Shown: in pieces, positions 1 to 8,072 of the stretch
Numbering within the stretch: the first letter of the stretch is position 1
Layout: each line of letters starts with the position of its first letter
Assembly: GCA_019748195.1 (NCBI GenBank)
Contig: JAIEPW010000022.1
Location: 124,001 to 188,000, forward strand
Direction: 5' to 3'
Source of the DNA: Bryobacteraceae bacterium
GTDB taxonomy: Bacteria > Acidobacteriota > Terriglobia > Bryobacterales > Bryobacteraceae
DNA length: 64,000 bases
The notes under the pieces: generated by a model
The model's input: the letters and a program-made list of their open reading frames with translations, nothing else
What the model was told of the DNA's origin: nothing
Database searches by the model: none
Program-made: the position numbers and the translations under genes

Positions 1-1014
1 CCTTTCCGCCGCGTCCTTCAAATACGTCACCAGCACTTCCGTCGCCAGGCGGTTGTTGGCGAATACCAGCGTCTGCTGACCGTGTTCCAGGAACTCGATC
101 GCGATCCGCCGCGCCTCGTGCAAGTAACTGCGCCGGATACCCAGTTGTGCGTTCACCACCGGCGGGTTGTAGAACACGAAGTACTTCTCGCCGGAGGGCG
201 CGCCGTTACGGTCCACCAGGGCGAACTCTTCTCCCGTCAGTGTCTGCGCCAGCTCCCGCGGATTGGCGATGGTGGCCGAACAACAGATGAATTGCGGTTT
301 CGACCCGTAAAACTCACAGACGCGCTTCAGCCGCCGCAGAACGTTCGCCAGGTGCGACCCGTACACGCCCCGGTAGTAATGCAGCTCGTCAATCACGATG
401 TAGCGCAGGTTCTCGAAAGCCTTCGCCCACTTGGTGTGGTGCGGAAGAATGCCCGCGTGCATCATGTCGGGATTGGTGAACACCACATTGGCGCGCTCCC
501 GGATCGCCCGCCGCGCGTCCTGCGGCGTGTCGCCGTCATAGGTCAACGCCCGCAGGTCCGATCCCATTTCGTTCACCTGCGCGTTGAACTCGTGCAATTG
601 GTCCTCGGCCAAAGCCTTCGTCGGGAACAGATACATGGCGCGCGCGTGGCTGTCGCGAAGCAGGCAGTCCAACACCGGCAGGTTGTAGCAGAGGGTCTTG
701 CCGCTGGCGGTGGGAGTCACCACCACGACGTTCCGGCCCGCTTGTAACTCCTGGTACGTTTCGCCCTGGTGCGAATACAGCCGGGAGATGCCGCGCCGTT
801 CCAGACCCGCTCGCAGGCGATCCTCCACCGTATCCGGCATCGGCGCGAATTCGGCTTCCCGCGCGGCTTGATGGCGGATCGCGCGAACCGGCGATAGCGG
901 GCGAGCGCGCCATTCCTCGAATCGCGCCAGCGCGCCCTCGATGCCGCTGCGCCGCGCCAGCATCCGCTCCTGGGCGGGTTCCGGGAATCCGAACGTCAGG
1001 TTCGTCTGTTCCAT
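1..1014 (-). CDS. DEAD/DEAH-box helicase, YprA/MrfA-like, 3' part beyond the window
   Basis: The minus-strand frame is open from an ATG at 1014 to the left edge (338 residues seen), so the C-terminal half is missing. Translation shows a helicase lobe: a YSHQ-type Q motif at about residues 80-83, Walker A PTASGKT at 101-107, the DEAH-like box DELH at 209-212, SATIANP (motif III) at 246-252, and the start of the second RecA lobe (QTLVFANNR, from about 314). This motif set, with DELHYYRG after the Walker B strand, matches the YprA/MrfA group of ATP-dependent 3'-5' DNA helicases, which normally carry a C-terminal four-cysteine DUF1998 domain and act in DNA repair. That domain cannot be checked here. 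The family call is firm at superfamily level and good at subgroup level. Confidence 0.88.
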   Translation of the reverse strand, partial: MEQTNLTFGFPEPAQERMLARRSGIEGALARFEEWRARPLSPVRAIRHQAAREAEFAPMPDTVEDRLRAGLERRGISRLYSHQGETYQELQAGRNVVVVTPTASGKTLCYNLPVLDCLLRDSHARAMYLFPTKALAEDQLHEFNAQVNEMGSDLRALTYDGDTPQDARRAIRERANVVFTNPDMMHAGILPHHTKWAKAFENLRYIVIDELHYYRGVYGSHLANVLRRLKRVCEFYGSKPQFICCSATIANPRELAQTLTGEEFALVDRNGAPSGEKYFVFYNPPVVNAQLGIRRSYLHEARRIAIEFLEHGQQTLVFANNRLATEVLVTYLKDAAER

Positions 1015-1086
1015 GCCTTCGCCGTTTCTTTGCTCTCTAGCTTACAACGGCGGCGAGCTTCGGATTTTGCCGGACTTTAATCTCTG

Positions 1087-1413
1087 CTAAACGGCGGCGC
1101 CATTGTGCGCCACTTTCACCGCGCGCACGAACTCGTAGCGCTCCAGGGTGACCGCGAAGTTGGATTCGCCGTCGCGCCGGACCACGGTTCCCATGCAGCG
1201 CAGCCGGACTTCGCCGGAGTCGGCGGTAGCAGGCAGAGTGATGAAGTATTCCACCGGTTCGCCTATCTCCACGGCCCTGCCGGAGCATACCAGCGCACCC
1301 GCGGAACTCAGGTTCAGCGTCTCGCCGTGAAACCCCGCAGGGGCGCTTCCGGCGCGTACGACCTCCACGGGGAGCCGCAATTCGAAACGCTGATTCTTGC
1401 GCTGTTCAATCAC
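1087..1413 (-). CDS. PilZ domain protein (c-di-GMP effector)
   Basis: A short single-domain protein of 108 residues. It has the two c-di-GMP binding motifs of PilZ: an RxxxR-type element near the N-terminus (RKNQRFELR) and a downstream NLSSAG element standing in for D/NxSxxG. The rest predicts a small beta-barrel. The frame opens earlier at a GTG at 1446, but a promoter-like pair (1425-1454) would then overlap the coding region, so the GTG at 1413 (protein beginning MIEQRKNQRF) is preferred. It is an isolated gene between the helicase and the DUF4139 protein, which gives no hint of its partner. Binding of c-di-GMP is inferred from the motifs. Confidence 0.85.
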   Translation of the reverse strand: MIEQRKNQRFELRLPVEVVRAGSAPAGFHGETLNLSSAGALVCSGRAVEIGEPVEYFITLPATADSGEVRLRCMGTVVRRDGESNFAVTLERYEFVRAVKVAHNGAAV

Positions 1414-1424
1414 TGTCTCATAAG

Positions 1425-1454
1425 ACTGTAAGCGGCAAAACCTCACGAGGTCAA
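1425..1454 (-). promoter_or_regulatory. putative sigma-70-type promoter of the PilZ gene
   Basis: On the minus strand TTGACC (1449-1454) is followed after 18 nt by TACAGT (1425-1430). This fits a housekeeping promoter with a weak -10. It would place transcription start only a few bases before the GTG at 1413, so the transcript would be nearly leaderless. Confidence 0.35.
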
Positions 1455-1629
1455 GGGTTTCCGGCGCTTGAAACCCTGGATTCGTAATGGTACTCGCTCC
1501 TGTTCGGGGCTTTCGATCACACTTGTTGGTAGTGTTTGGAGCCTACTTAACAGTGTTATGCGACGGACTCCGTGCGCGATGGAATCCTGCTTCGTCTCCT
1601 GTTCGCCCAAACTGTTTTTCTGGACCGAA

Positions 1630-3975
1630 CTACAAGCGCGCGTCCAGCGCCAAAGCCTGAATCGCTTTTTTCACCTCGGCTTCGGCCTCTTCCCGCCTCT
1701 TGCGCAGGACCTCGGACTCCTTCTGCAAGGACTGGAGCTTGGTCTCCTGTTCGTTCAATTGCTGGGTGTAGCGTTGCGTGAGCGCTTTTTCTTCCGGCGT
1801 GCCTTTCAGCGACTTCAGATTTTCTCGAAGCCGCTCCTGGTCCTTGAAAATGTCTTCCCGGCGCTCGTCCATCTCGTCCAGCCGATCGGACAGGTCGTTT
1901 GCCGCGGACTGCAACGCGAGAATCTTCCGAAACGCGGCCACGGCTTCGGCCGGAACGCTCTTCTGCCGCAGATACAGCTCGATGCGATCTTCGGTGATCT
2001 GGCTGATTTGAATGGTGGACTCAACCGGGCGCGTCTCCTCCACCACCAGCGAGGCAGTGTCCTTGGGTTTCACCTGCAGCCGCAAACGATGGTACCGGGC
2101 GGTGGTCTCCGCCGGCTCCAGCCCAGGCCGCAGACGGAATCCGCTCCGGATGGGGTGCTCCACCAGCACGCTCCTCGCCGTCGAGTCCTCATTGCGGAAC
2201 GTGTACGTCTTTTTCTCGCGCAGTTCCATATGCTGCGTCATCACCCCGTCGGCAATCACCACCCGTGTGACACGATCATGCTCCGATCGCGTGTTGGCGT
2301 TTACGTTCAGCGCCAGATCCACCGCATAGGAAATCAGCCGCTTCTCATTGGGGCGAAGGGAGTCGATGAGACCTTCGCCGGCGAACGCCTCGTCTTCCAG
2401 AACGGAGAACGTTCCACTGTCGAGCGTAAGACCGCTCGAATTCGTCAACCACAGTGCGCGCATCGGCCGCGAGATCCCGCTCGATTCGTTCCAAACAGAA
2501 ACCTTCTCCGCAATCACGCCGCTCTGCACAATCGGCACCAGGGCCGACTGGTTCTTGCGAATGGTGATGGGCTCCTTGAGCTTGTATTCGAAGAGATCGC
2601 CGAGTGACTGCGAGGCCGCGGCTGCCTGCGTGCGGAGCCGCGCGTCTTCAACGTCCAGCTTGAGGGGGGCGGGCGCGGGAGATGGCTTGGGGGGCGGCGG
2701 CAGAGAACGACGGCTCCCCCGCGCCCGGCCCGCCAAGCTCGCGTCTGCCTGAAGCCGGGGGGAAGCCGCGGTCACGTCAACCCGCTCCGCCGATTCGCCT
2801 ACGTCGAGCCGGAAATCCTGCGCCACGCGGTCCGCTTCCGATGCGAGATTCAGACGGGCTCCCGTGCTGTGGAACCCGGTCATGGACGCGGTCACCCGCA
2901 CGGGTCCCGGCGGCAACCCGCTGAGCTGGTACCTTCCGCTGCCGTCCGAAACCGCTTCGGCGATCACCTGACCCACCTCGTCCAGGGCCTTGACCGTCGC
3001 ACCGGCGACCACCGCCCCACTTGGGTCGGTGATCACTCCCGCGATTTGCGGGGGTCCGGAATGGAGGGTCGCCTGGTAAGTTTGGGGCGTTACCGCCATC
3101 GCCTCCGGCAGGCCCACCACCGGACGCCGGGCGAAGTAAGGCTTCGACAGGTTCTGTAGGAAGGATTGCGGCGCGCCCGCCACCAGCGCGAGTTCCACCT
3201 TCTCCCAGTCCTCACCCACGGTGTTGTCCACGATCGCCCATCCCTGCAAGAGCGGGGGACGCTTGGAGCTGAGCACCAGGCGGTATGTACTCTTCCAAAC
3301 CGGGACTTCGCTGATGTAACTCACGAACAGCGAACGGTCGCCGGAGCCCGATGTCGCGATCACCATCTGCCGCAAACCGGCATCGCGGTCCGAGGCCAGA
3401 ATGTCCAGATAGCGATCCACCTGGCCGGTCAGACCCCGGTCCAGCAGTTTCACCGAAAACTGCGGGGTGAGTTCCGAAGTGCGGACCTCGCCCGTGTCCG
3501 TGATCAGCGTCAGGAAATCTACTTCCAGCGTGGCGCCGCCGGAGATCCTGGTTTTCCGCTCGATACTCAGCAGCCGCCCCGTAATGACGAACGTCCCGCT
3601 GCGGACCTCCATGCGCGCGCCCCGCAGCGCGCCAAGGAAGTTGCTGAGATTCGTGCCGTCGCCCACGGGCAGGCGCAGATCGCCCAGTTGCCGCTCCCGC
3701 GGAGCCGACGATCCGTACGTGATTCCCGTGATCCTGCCGTTCCCCAGATCGAGCACGGTCAGCGATTTCAGTACGTCGTCCAACTGGCCGGACGTGAAGC
3801 GAACCGTCACCTGCTGGTCGTCCTTCACCTGGCCGACGTGCTCAAAGTACCCGACGCCGTTCTTGTACAGATAGACGCGCTTGACCGGAAGCTTGGGCGC
3901 TTCCTGCGCGAAAAGCGGCGAGAGAAGCGCGCAAACGCACGCCGCCCCGAAACTACGCAACCCGGTTCGAGACAT
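1630..3975 (-). CDS. Secreted DUF4139-type protein with inserted carboxypeptidase-regulatory domain and C-terminal coiled coil
   Basis: 781 residues from an ATG at 3975; an ATG eight codons upstream is in frame but lacks a ribosome site, while AGGGG lies 6 nt before the chosen one. The N-terminus is a signal peptide ending near LFAQEAP. The opening VKRVYLYKNGVGYFEH and later segments such as SVWNESSG and VEHPIRSGF are typical of DUF4139 proteins, whose role is unknown. Around residues 305-390 a carboxypeptidase-regulatory-like beta-sandwich is inserted (AGVITDPSGAVVAGATVKAL, then YQLSGLPPGPVRV), followed by a proline-rich linker. The last ~100 residues are a charged heptad-rich coiled coil. 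Its location is probably periplasm or outer membrane. Confidence is high that it is one gene; function is unknown. Confidence 0.8.
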   Translation of the reverse strand: MSRTGLRSFGAACVCALLSPLFAQEAPKLPVKRVYLYKNGVGYFEHVGQVKDDQQVTVRFTSGQLDDVLKSLTVLDLGNGRITGITYGSSAPRERQLGDLRLPVGDGTNLSNFLGALRGARMEVRSGTFVITGRLLSIERKTRISGGATLEVDFLTLITDTGEVRTSELTPQFSVKLLDRGLTGQVDRYLDILASDRDAGLRQMVIATSGSGDRSLFVSYISEVPVWKSTYRLVLSSKRPPLLQGWAIVDNTVGEDWEKVELALVAGAPQSFLQNLSKPYFARRPVVGLPEAMAVTPQTYQATLHSGPPQIAGVITDPSGAVVAGATVKALDEVGQVIAEAVSDGSGRYQLSGLPPGPVRVTASMTGFHSTGARLNLASEADRVAQDFRLDVGESAERVDVTAASPRLQADASLAGRARGSRRSLPPPPKPSPAPAPLKLDVEDARLRTQAAAASQSLGDLFEYKLKEPITIRKNQSALVPIVQSGVIAEKVSVWNESSGISRPMRALWLTNSSGLTLDSGTFSVLEDEAFAGEGLIDSLRPNEKRLISYAVDLALNVNANTRSEHDRVTRVVIADGVMTQHMELREKKTYTFRNEDSTARSVLVEHPIRSGFRLRPGLEPAETTARYHRLRLQVKPKDTASLVVEETRPVESTIQISQITEDRIELYLRQKSVPAEAVAAFRKILALQSAANDLSDRLDEMDERREDIFKDQERLRENLKSLKGTPEEKALTQRYTQQLNEQETKLQSLQKESEVLRKRREEAEAEVKKAIQALALDARL

Positions 3976-3980
3976 GAGAA

Positions 3981-4013
3981 GCCCCTGTGGCGGAATCATC
4001 CACCGGCAGGGGC
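3981..4013 (-). promoter_or_regulatory. 5'-UTR hairpin that covers the ribosome-binding site of the DUF4139 gene
   Basis: In the minus-strand RNA, GCCCCTG (complement of 4007-4013) pairs with CAGGGGC (complement of 3981-3987), and inside it GGTGGA pairs with TCCGCC around a 4-nt loop. One inner pair is G-U on the minus strand but a C/A mismatch on the plus strand, so the fold suits the mRNA of this gene. The AGGGG ribosome site is in the 3' arm, so the stem would hide it. Confidence 0.45.
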
Positions 4014-4050
4014 TTGGACGTCAAGTTATTTTACAAAGTTTCAACGGTTA

Positions 4051-4500
4051 TTACTGGCAAGCGATCCGCTTCATCGGATAATCGATTGCCTTTTCTTTGC
4101 CTTTTTCCACGCCTTCGATACGCCCCAGGAGGCCGTCCGCCGTCTTGCGGTACACCACCCGTTGCGGATAGTCGTGTTCCGGGTTCGAGAACACGGCTTC
4201 TTCTCCCGTAGCCTGGATCAACGTAAACGGCGTGGTGGTCGGATTCGTCCGCAACCGGATGTTCATCACCGTCTTGCCTTCCTTGTCGGCGCTGATCACG
4301 TGCGTTTCGAAGAAAACCGTCTTCCCGTTCACCACGGTTCGAGCCGCCCCCAGCATCGAACCGGCCACCGGCTTCATCCACATCTCCTCAAACTGCTGCC
4401 TCCCGTTGGAGCCGGACCAGCACCCGGCCATGAAACCGAGCTTCTCCATCTCGGACGCCGCCAGCGGCAGGGCGCAAAGCAAGATCACGAACTTTTTCAT
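4051..4500 (-). CDS. Secreted DUF6265-type protein
   Basis: 149 residues starting at the ATG at 4500, which gives a clean signal peptide (MKKFVILLCALPLAAS); an earlier in-frame start would place arginine-rich sequence before it. The mature part opens with EKLGFMAGCWSGSNG and contains FEEMWMKPVAGSMLG, FFETHVI and FSNPEHDYPQRVVY, the conserved line of DUF6265 proteins, a lipocalin-like secreted family without assigned function. It starts 10 nt after the stop of the AraC-type regulator and is on the same strand, so the two are probably one transcript. The hydrophobic pocket suggested by the family fold is inference only. Confidence 0.72.
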   Translation of the reverse strand: MKKFVILLCALPLAASEMEKLGFMAGCWSGSNGRQQFEEMWMKPVAGSMLGAARTVVNGKTVFFETHVISADKEGKTVMNIRLRTNPTTTPFTLIQATGEEAVFSNPEHDYPQRVVYRKTADGLLGRIEGVEKGKEKAIDYPMKRIACQ

Positions 4501-4510
4501 AATGGTGATT

Positions 4511-5287
4511 CTATTCGCGCGGCAGGTTCGCGGTCTTGGAAAAATCCGACATCGCGGGCGGCGCACCCGCGAACTCCCGGAAGTCTCGGATCAGGTGGGA
4601 CTGGTCGAAGTAACCGCAGGCCTGCGCCACGTCCGCCCAGGTCGCCCCCGGTCGCGAGCCTTCCTGGAGCGCGGCCCGGAATCGCAAAATGCGCGCGAGC
4701 GTCTTCGGGCTGAGGCCCACACGCTCGTCGAAAGCCCGTTCCAACTGGCGCGCGCTCACACCGGCGGATCGCGCCAGAGCGTCTACCTCCACTGCTCCCC
4801 GCCGGGCCGTCATGTCCCGTAACACGTCGTCGACCCAATGGGTAGCGTGGTCCGGCAGAGCAGCCTCAATCAGCCCCACCCGCTCCCGGTCCCCGCACGC
4901 ATTGGCGATCCGCTCCCGCAGCGCAGCCCCTAGAATCAGGTCGCAATCCTGCAGGCACCCCGCGGCTTCCCTTTGCTTGAACCTCAGCAGCGGGAAGGCG
5001 CCGCCCGGGCGGAAGCGGACTCCAAAAACGCCCGCGCGCCCCGCCGGACTCACCGTGACCGGACTTCGCATCTGGCCGATCAGCAGCCCCCGCTGCTGCA
5101 TCGCCCCGTTGTGCAAGAACGGATCCCCGTAATGGAAGATCAGTTCCATGCAGCCGTCCGGGAGGAACGTCTGCGGTCCCCCGGTTCCCTCCAGCACCCA
5201 GTAACACTCCACCTGGGAGGCGAAGCGAGGCGACGGCGAAAGGACCCGGAACTCCACTGCGACCAAAGGATACCAGCTTCCAGGCAC
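4511..5287 (-). CDS. AraC-family transcriptional regulator
   Basis: 258 residues from a GTG at 5287 (a second in-frame GTG ten codons on is possible). The N-terminal part contains QTFLPDGCMELIFHYGDPF and GVRFRPGGAFPLLR, the signature of the DUF6597-type sensory domain found in many AraC proteins. The C-terminal ~90 residues hold two helix-turn-helix units: VDALARSAGVSARQLERAF and WADVAQACGYFDQSHLIRDF, the latter followed by FREFAG, the usual AraC ending. It precedes the DUF6265 gene by 10 nt, which makes that gene its likely co-transcribed partner or target. The effector is unknown. Confidence 0.85.
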   Translation of the reverse strand: MPGSWYPLVAVEFRVLSPSPRFASQVECYWVLEGTGGPQTFLPDGCMELIFHYGDPFLHNGAMQQRGLLIGQMRSPVTVSPAGRAGVFGVRFRPGGAFPLLRFKQREAAGCLQDCDLILGAALRERIANACGDRERVGLIEAALPDHATHWVDDVLRDMTARRGAVEVDALARSAGVSARQLERAFDERVGLSPKTLARILRFRAALQEGSRPGATWADVAQACGYFDQSHLIRDFREFAGAPPAMSDFSKTANLPRE

Positions 5288-5314
5288 TGCTTGAAGGCGC
5301 CAATTGGGGACGAA

Positions 5315-6130
5315 CTACGGAATCTCGGTGCTGACGATCCGCGATTCCGTCTGGAATTTGCGATAGTTACGATACGCGACGTCCACCTGCGCGCGGAACG
5401 TCTTCAGCAGGGCAAGCCTCGCGTCGCCCTTCACTTGTACCGTAAGCGGCAACCACACTTCCCCGTTCACGCGAGTCTGCTCCAGCGTGATCCGCGATCC
5501 CTTGCCGACGCGAACGAAGAACAATCCGAAGGACAGCGTGTCGATGGTTTCCGCTTCCACCCGGGCAAGCTGATAGTCAACCTGATCCACCCACAGGCGC
5601 CCGCGCATCTTCGGAAGCAGCTTGGCGCGATCATTTATGGGTTTGTATCCGGCGCGCGGCGCGGCGTCGATCATCCACATTTTGCGCCCGTAACGCGTTT
5701 CCTCGCCCAGCAGCCGGAAATCGAACGCGTTGGTGATCTCGCGAAACGCGGCGATATCTTCCTTACGGCTGTCCCGCTCCGCGCTGTCTTCCGCCTTGCG
5801 CTTGCGCTTGGCCAGTTCGCGATCCATCTTCGCCTGCTCTTCGGCCTGCTGCCGGACTGTGAGCGGCTTGCCGTCCTTGGCGATCAGCTTCCGGTACGGC
5901 CTCCCGTAATAGATGCCGACATCGAAGACCTCAGACTCGGTCTTGCGCACCTTGCCGGACTTGTCCAGCTCCCGCACTTGCGTGGTTTCTTCGTAGTTAT
6001 AGTCGCGGGCGCGCTCAAAATACGGGCGTTCCTGCGATACGGATCGCCGGATGATCTCGCGGGCATCCTCCGCCGCCAGCGGGACGCCGGCAAGCACGGC
6101 GGCAATGCGAAGTAATCTCGTTAATTTCAC
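5315..6130 (-). CDS. Secreted protein of unknown function, possibly LolA/LppX-fold
   Basis: 271 residues with a signal peptide (MKLTRLLRIAAVLAGVPLAA, cleavage near AAEDA). After it comes IIRRSVSQERPYFERARDYN, a charged helical stretch around residues 95-125 (AKMDRELAKRKRKAEDSAER), and a C-terminal half rich in beta strands with GRLWVDQVDYQLARVEAE, a pattern seen in proteins that share the outer-membrane lipoprotein sorting fold. I do not recognise a named family with certainty. It stands 27 nt upstream of the AraC gene and 44 nt downstream of the antiporter, on the same strand, so it may be co-transcribed with either. Confidence 0.6.
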   Translation of the reverse strand: MKLTRLLRIAAVLAGVPLAAEDAREIIRRSVSQERPYFERARDYNYEETTQVRELDKSGKVRKTESEVFDVGIYYGRPYRKLIAKDGKPLTVRQQAEEQAKMDRELAKRKRKAEDSAERDSRKEDIAAFREITNAFDFRLLGEETRYGRKMWMIDAAPRAGYKPINDRAKLLPKMRGRLWVDQVDYQLARVEAETIDTLSFGLFFVRVGKGSRITLEQTRVNGEVWLPLTVQVKGDARLALLKTFRAQVDVAYRNYRKFQTESRIVSTEIP

Positions 6131-6174
6131 AGCCGTTCCAATGATGACGAGACGCGCGCCCCGCTGCAGAAATT

Positions 6175-7404
6175 TCAGCCGATGCGCGGTTCCGCGACGG
6201 CCGTACCGGGCGTAACGCCTTTGTAAGCGAAGTTCAGCAGCGGCGGGGCGACAATCGTGGTGGCCAGCGCCATGAACACCACCACGCCGTAAACGGATTG
6301 CTCGATCACGCCCAGGCTGGCGCCGATTTGCGCCACCACCAGCCCCACCTCCCCACGCGGCACCATCCCCACGCCAATCCGGAAGGCGTCGGCGTGGCCC
6401 AGCCTCCAGGCGCCCAGGCCGCAGCCGATCAGTTTGGACAGCACGGCTACCACCAGCACCAGCAGCGACAGGATCAGCGTATCGGCGGACCGGAAGACCT
6501 GAAGATCGAGCGACAGCCCGATTCCCACCAGGAAAAACGGAGTGAGCAGCTCCGAAATGCCCGCCGCGAAGTCATGAACCCGGTGGCTGGTGCTCTCCGA
6601 GAGCGCCATCCCCGCCAGGAACGCGCCGATGATCGCGGCCACCCCCGCATACTGCGCCAGCAACGCCAGCGCGAACAACAGCACCATGGCCACGGTGAAC
6701 TGTCCCTCGCCCACCAGCCGCGATTCCATGCTGGGCACCAGGCGCACCATCGCCCGCGACCCCCATTTGGCGACAATCACCGTGAAGCCGATGGCGATCC
6801 CCGCCGTCAACCCGATCTCCAGAAAGTTCACCGACCCTTTCGCCATGCTGGACACAAGCGCCAGGACAATCAGTCCCAGAACGTCATCAATTACCGCCGC
6901 CGCCAGGATGATCCGGCTGGCGACGTGGTCCAGCAGGCCCTTGTCCGCCAGCACCTGCGCCGTGATCCCGATACTGGTGGCCACCATCGCGGTACCCGCG
7001 AAGAAGTTCTCGATCATGGGAAAGCCCCAGAAGAAAAAGATCAGCCAGCCGGCGGCAAACGGCGCTACCACCCCCAGGATGGCCACCACCGTGGCCACGC
7101 GACCCACCTTCAGCAATTCGGAGGAGCGGACCTCCAGACCCACCTGAAAGAGCAGGAACAATACGCCAAGATCGGCGAGGAAGACCAGAGTGTCGCTACG
7201 CGGCACCCACCCGAGGGCGCTGGGGCCCAGGACGATTCCGGCGATGATGCCGCCGACGATGGGCGGCATCCCGAGCCGGTGCGCCACTTCCCCCAGCAGC
7301 TTCGCCGATCCAAACACGATCAGCATCATCATTGGAATGTTCTCGCCGCCCGGAGCGGTGGCGAGCAGAAAAGCTGGAATCAGCGTCAGTGGTGCGAGTA
7401 GCAT
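6175..7404 (-). CDS. CPA2-family cation/proton antiporter (Kef-type membrane domain)
   Basis: 409 residues starting at the ATG at 7404, which overlaps the histidine-kinase stop by one base (TGATG); the frame is open further upstream but inside the kinase gene. It has about 12 membrane segments, GMPPIVGGIIAGIVLGPSALG near the N-terminus, a broken-helix region VIDDVLGLIVLAL holding the adjacent aspartates that bind cations in CPA2 exchangers, and VPRGEVGLVVAQIG late in the protein. It ends after the transport domain: the TrkA/RCK nucleotide-binding tail of KefB/C is absent, as in many Na+/H+ antiporters of this family. Substrate (Na+ or K+) cannot be decided. The 1-nt overlap indicates translational coupling to the kinase. 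Confidence 0.9.
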   Translation of the reverse strand: MLLAPLTLIPAFLLATAPGGENIPMMMLIVFGSAKLLGEVAHRLGMPPIVGGIIAGIVLGPSALGWVPRSDTLVFLADLGVLFLLFQVGLEVRSSELLKVGRVATVVAILGVVAPFAAGWLIFFFWGFPMIENFFAGTAMVATSIGITAQVLADKGLLDHVASRIILAAAVIDDVLGLIVLALVSSMAKGSVNFLEIGLTAGIAIGFTVIVAKWGSRAMVRLVPSMESRLVGEGQFTVAMVLLFALALLAQYAGVAAIIGAFLAGMALSESTSHRVHDFAAGISELLTPFFLVGIGLSLDLQVFRSADTLILSLLVLVVAVLSKLIGCGLGAWRLGHADAFRIGVGMVPRGEVGLVVAQIGASLGVIEQSVYGVVVFMALATTIVAPPLLNFAYKGVTPGTAVAEPRIG

Positions 7405-8072
7405 CAGGCGGTAGCGCGATTCACAAGAACGCCTTCCACCGGAACCCGGATCGTGAATCGGGCGCCTGGCCGGTCCGTGCGATTCGCGGCGGTGACCTCG
7501 CCGTCGTGATCCTTCACAATCGTATCCACAATGTGCAAACCCAAACCTCGCGAAGCGTGCGTGGAAAAGCGCGGCCGGAAGATCTCCGGCAGGATCTCCT
7601 CGGCAATTCCACTGCCATGATCGGCGACTTCCAGCGCGATCCATCCGGGGATGCGCCAGGCGCGGACCTCGATCACCCCGCCGTTGGGCATCGCGTTCGC
7701 GGCGTTCAGGAACAGATTGATCAGCACGCGCTCCCAGGCCCAGGGTTGACCCTGAATCCGCAACCCGCTATCCACATTGGTGACGAATTCCAGCCGGCAG
7801 CCCTGCACCGTTTGCGCGAAATCGCGAGCAAATTGTATGGCATTGTCCACGACCGCGGCCAGGTCGATGCTTACGCGGTCCTTGGAATTGAAGCTCTGGA
7901 CGATGCCGCGGCCGCGCTCCACGGTGTGAAACAGGGTGCCCGACAGTTGCTCCCATTTCGGATCGGAACTCAGAAGCTCGGCTGCCTCCAGCAGCGTCTG
8001 GAAGACGTTGTTCAGGTCGTGGACGAGACATTCCGCGGAGAGATCCGGCTGCCGGTCTGGTTCGCTGGTCAT
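7404..8072 (-). CDS. Small soluble histidine kinase without sensor domain
   Basis: 222 residues from the ATG at 8072 (a GTG one codon earlier is also possible). The ATG overlaps the aroA stop by one base. It holds only the catalytic core: phospho-acceptor His18 in VHDLNNVF, N box INLFLNAANAM (Asn123), G1 box DHGSGI (151-156), an F-box-like FRPRFST and G2 box RGLGLHI (175-181). There is no membrane segment, PAS, GAF or receiver domain. The H box is of the HDLNN kind seen in some PAS-linked kinases and not the usual HELRTP. No response regulator is adjacent; its partner must lie elsewhere, unless it acts through the hybrid kinase of this locus. It is coupled to genes on both sides. Confidence 0.86.
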   Translation of the reverse strand: MTSEPDRQPDLSAECLVHDLNNVFQTLLEAAELLSSDPKWEQLSGTLFHTVERGRGIVQSFNSKDRVSIDLAAVVDNAIQFARDFAQTVQGCRLEFVTNVDSGLRIQGQPWAWERVLINLFLNAANAMPNGGVIEVRAWRIPGWIALEVADHGSGIAEEILPEIFRPRFSTHASRGLGLHIVDTIVKDHDGEVTAANRTDRPGARFTIRVPVEGVLVNRATA

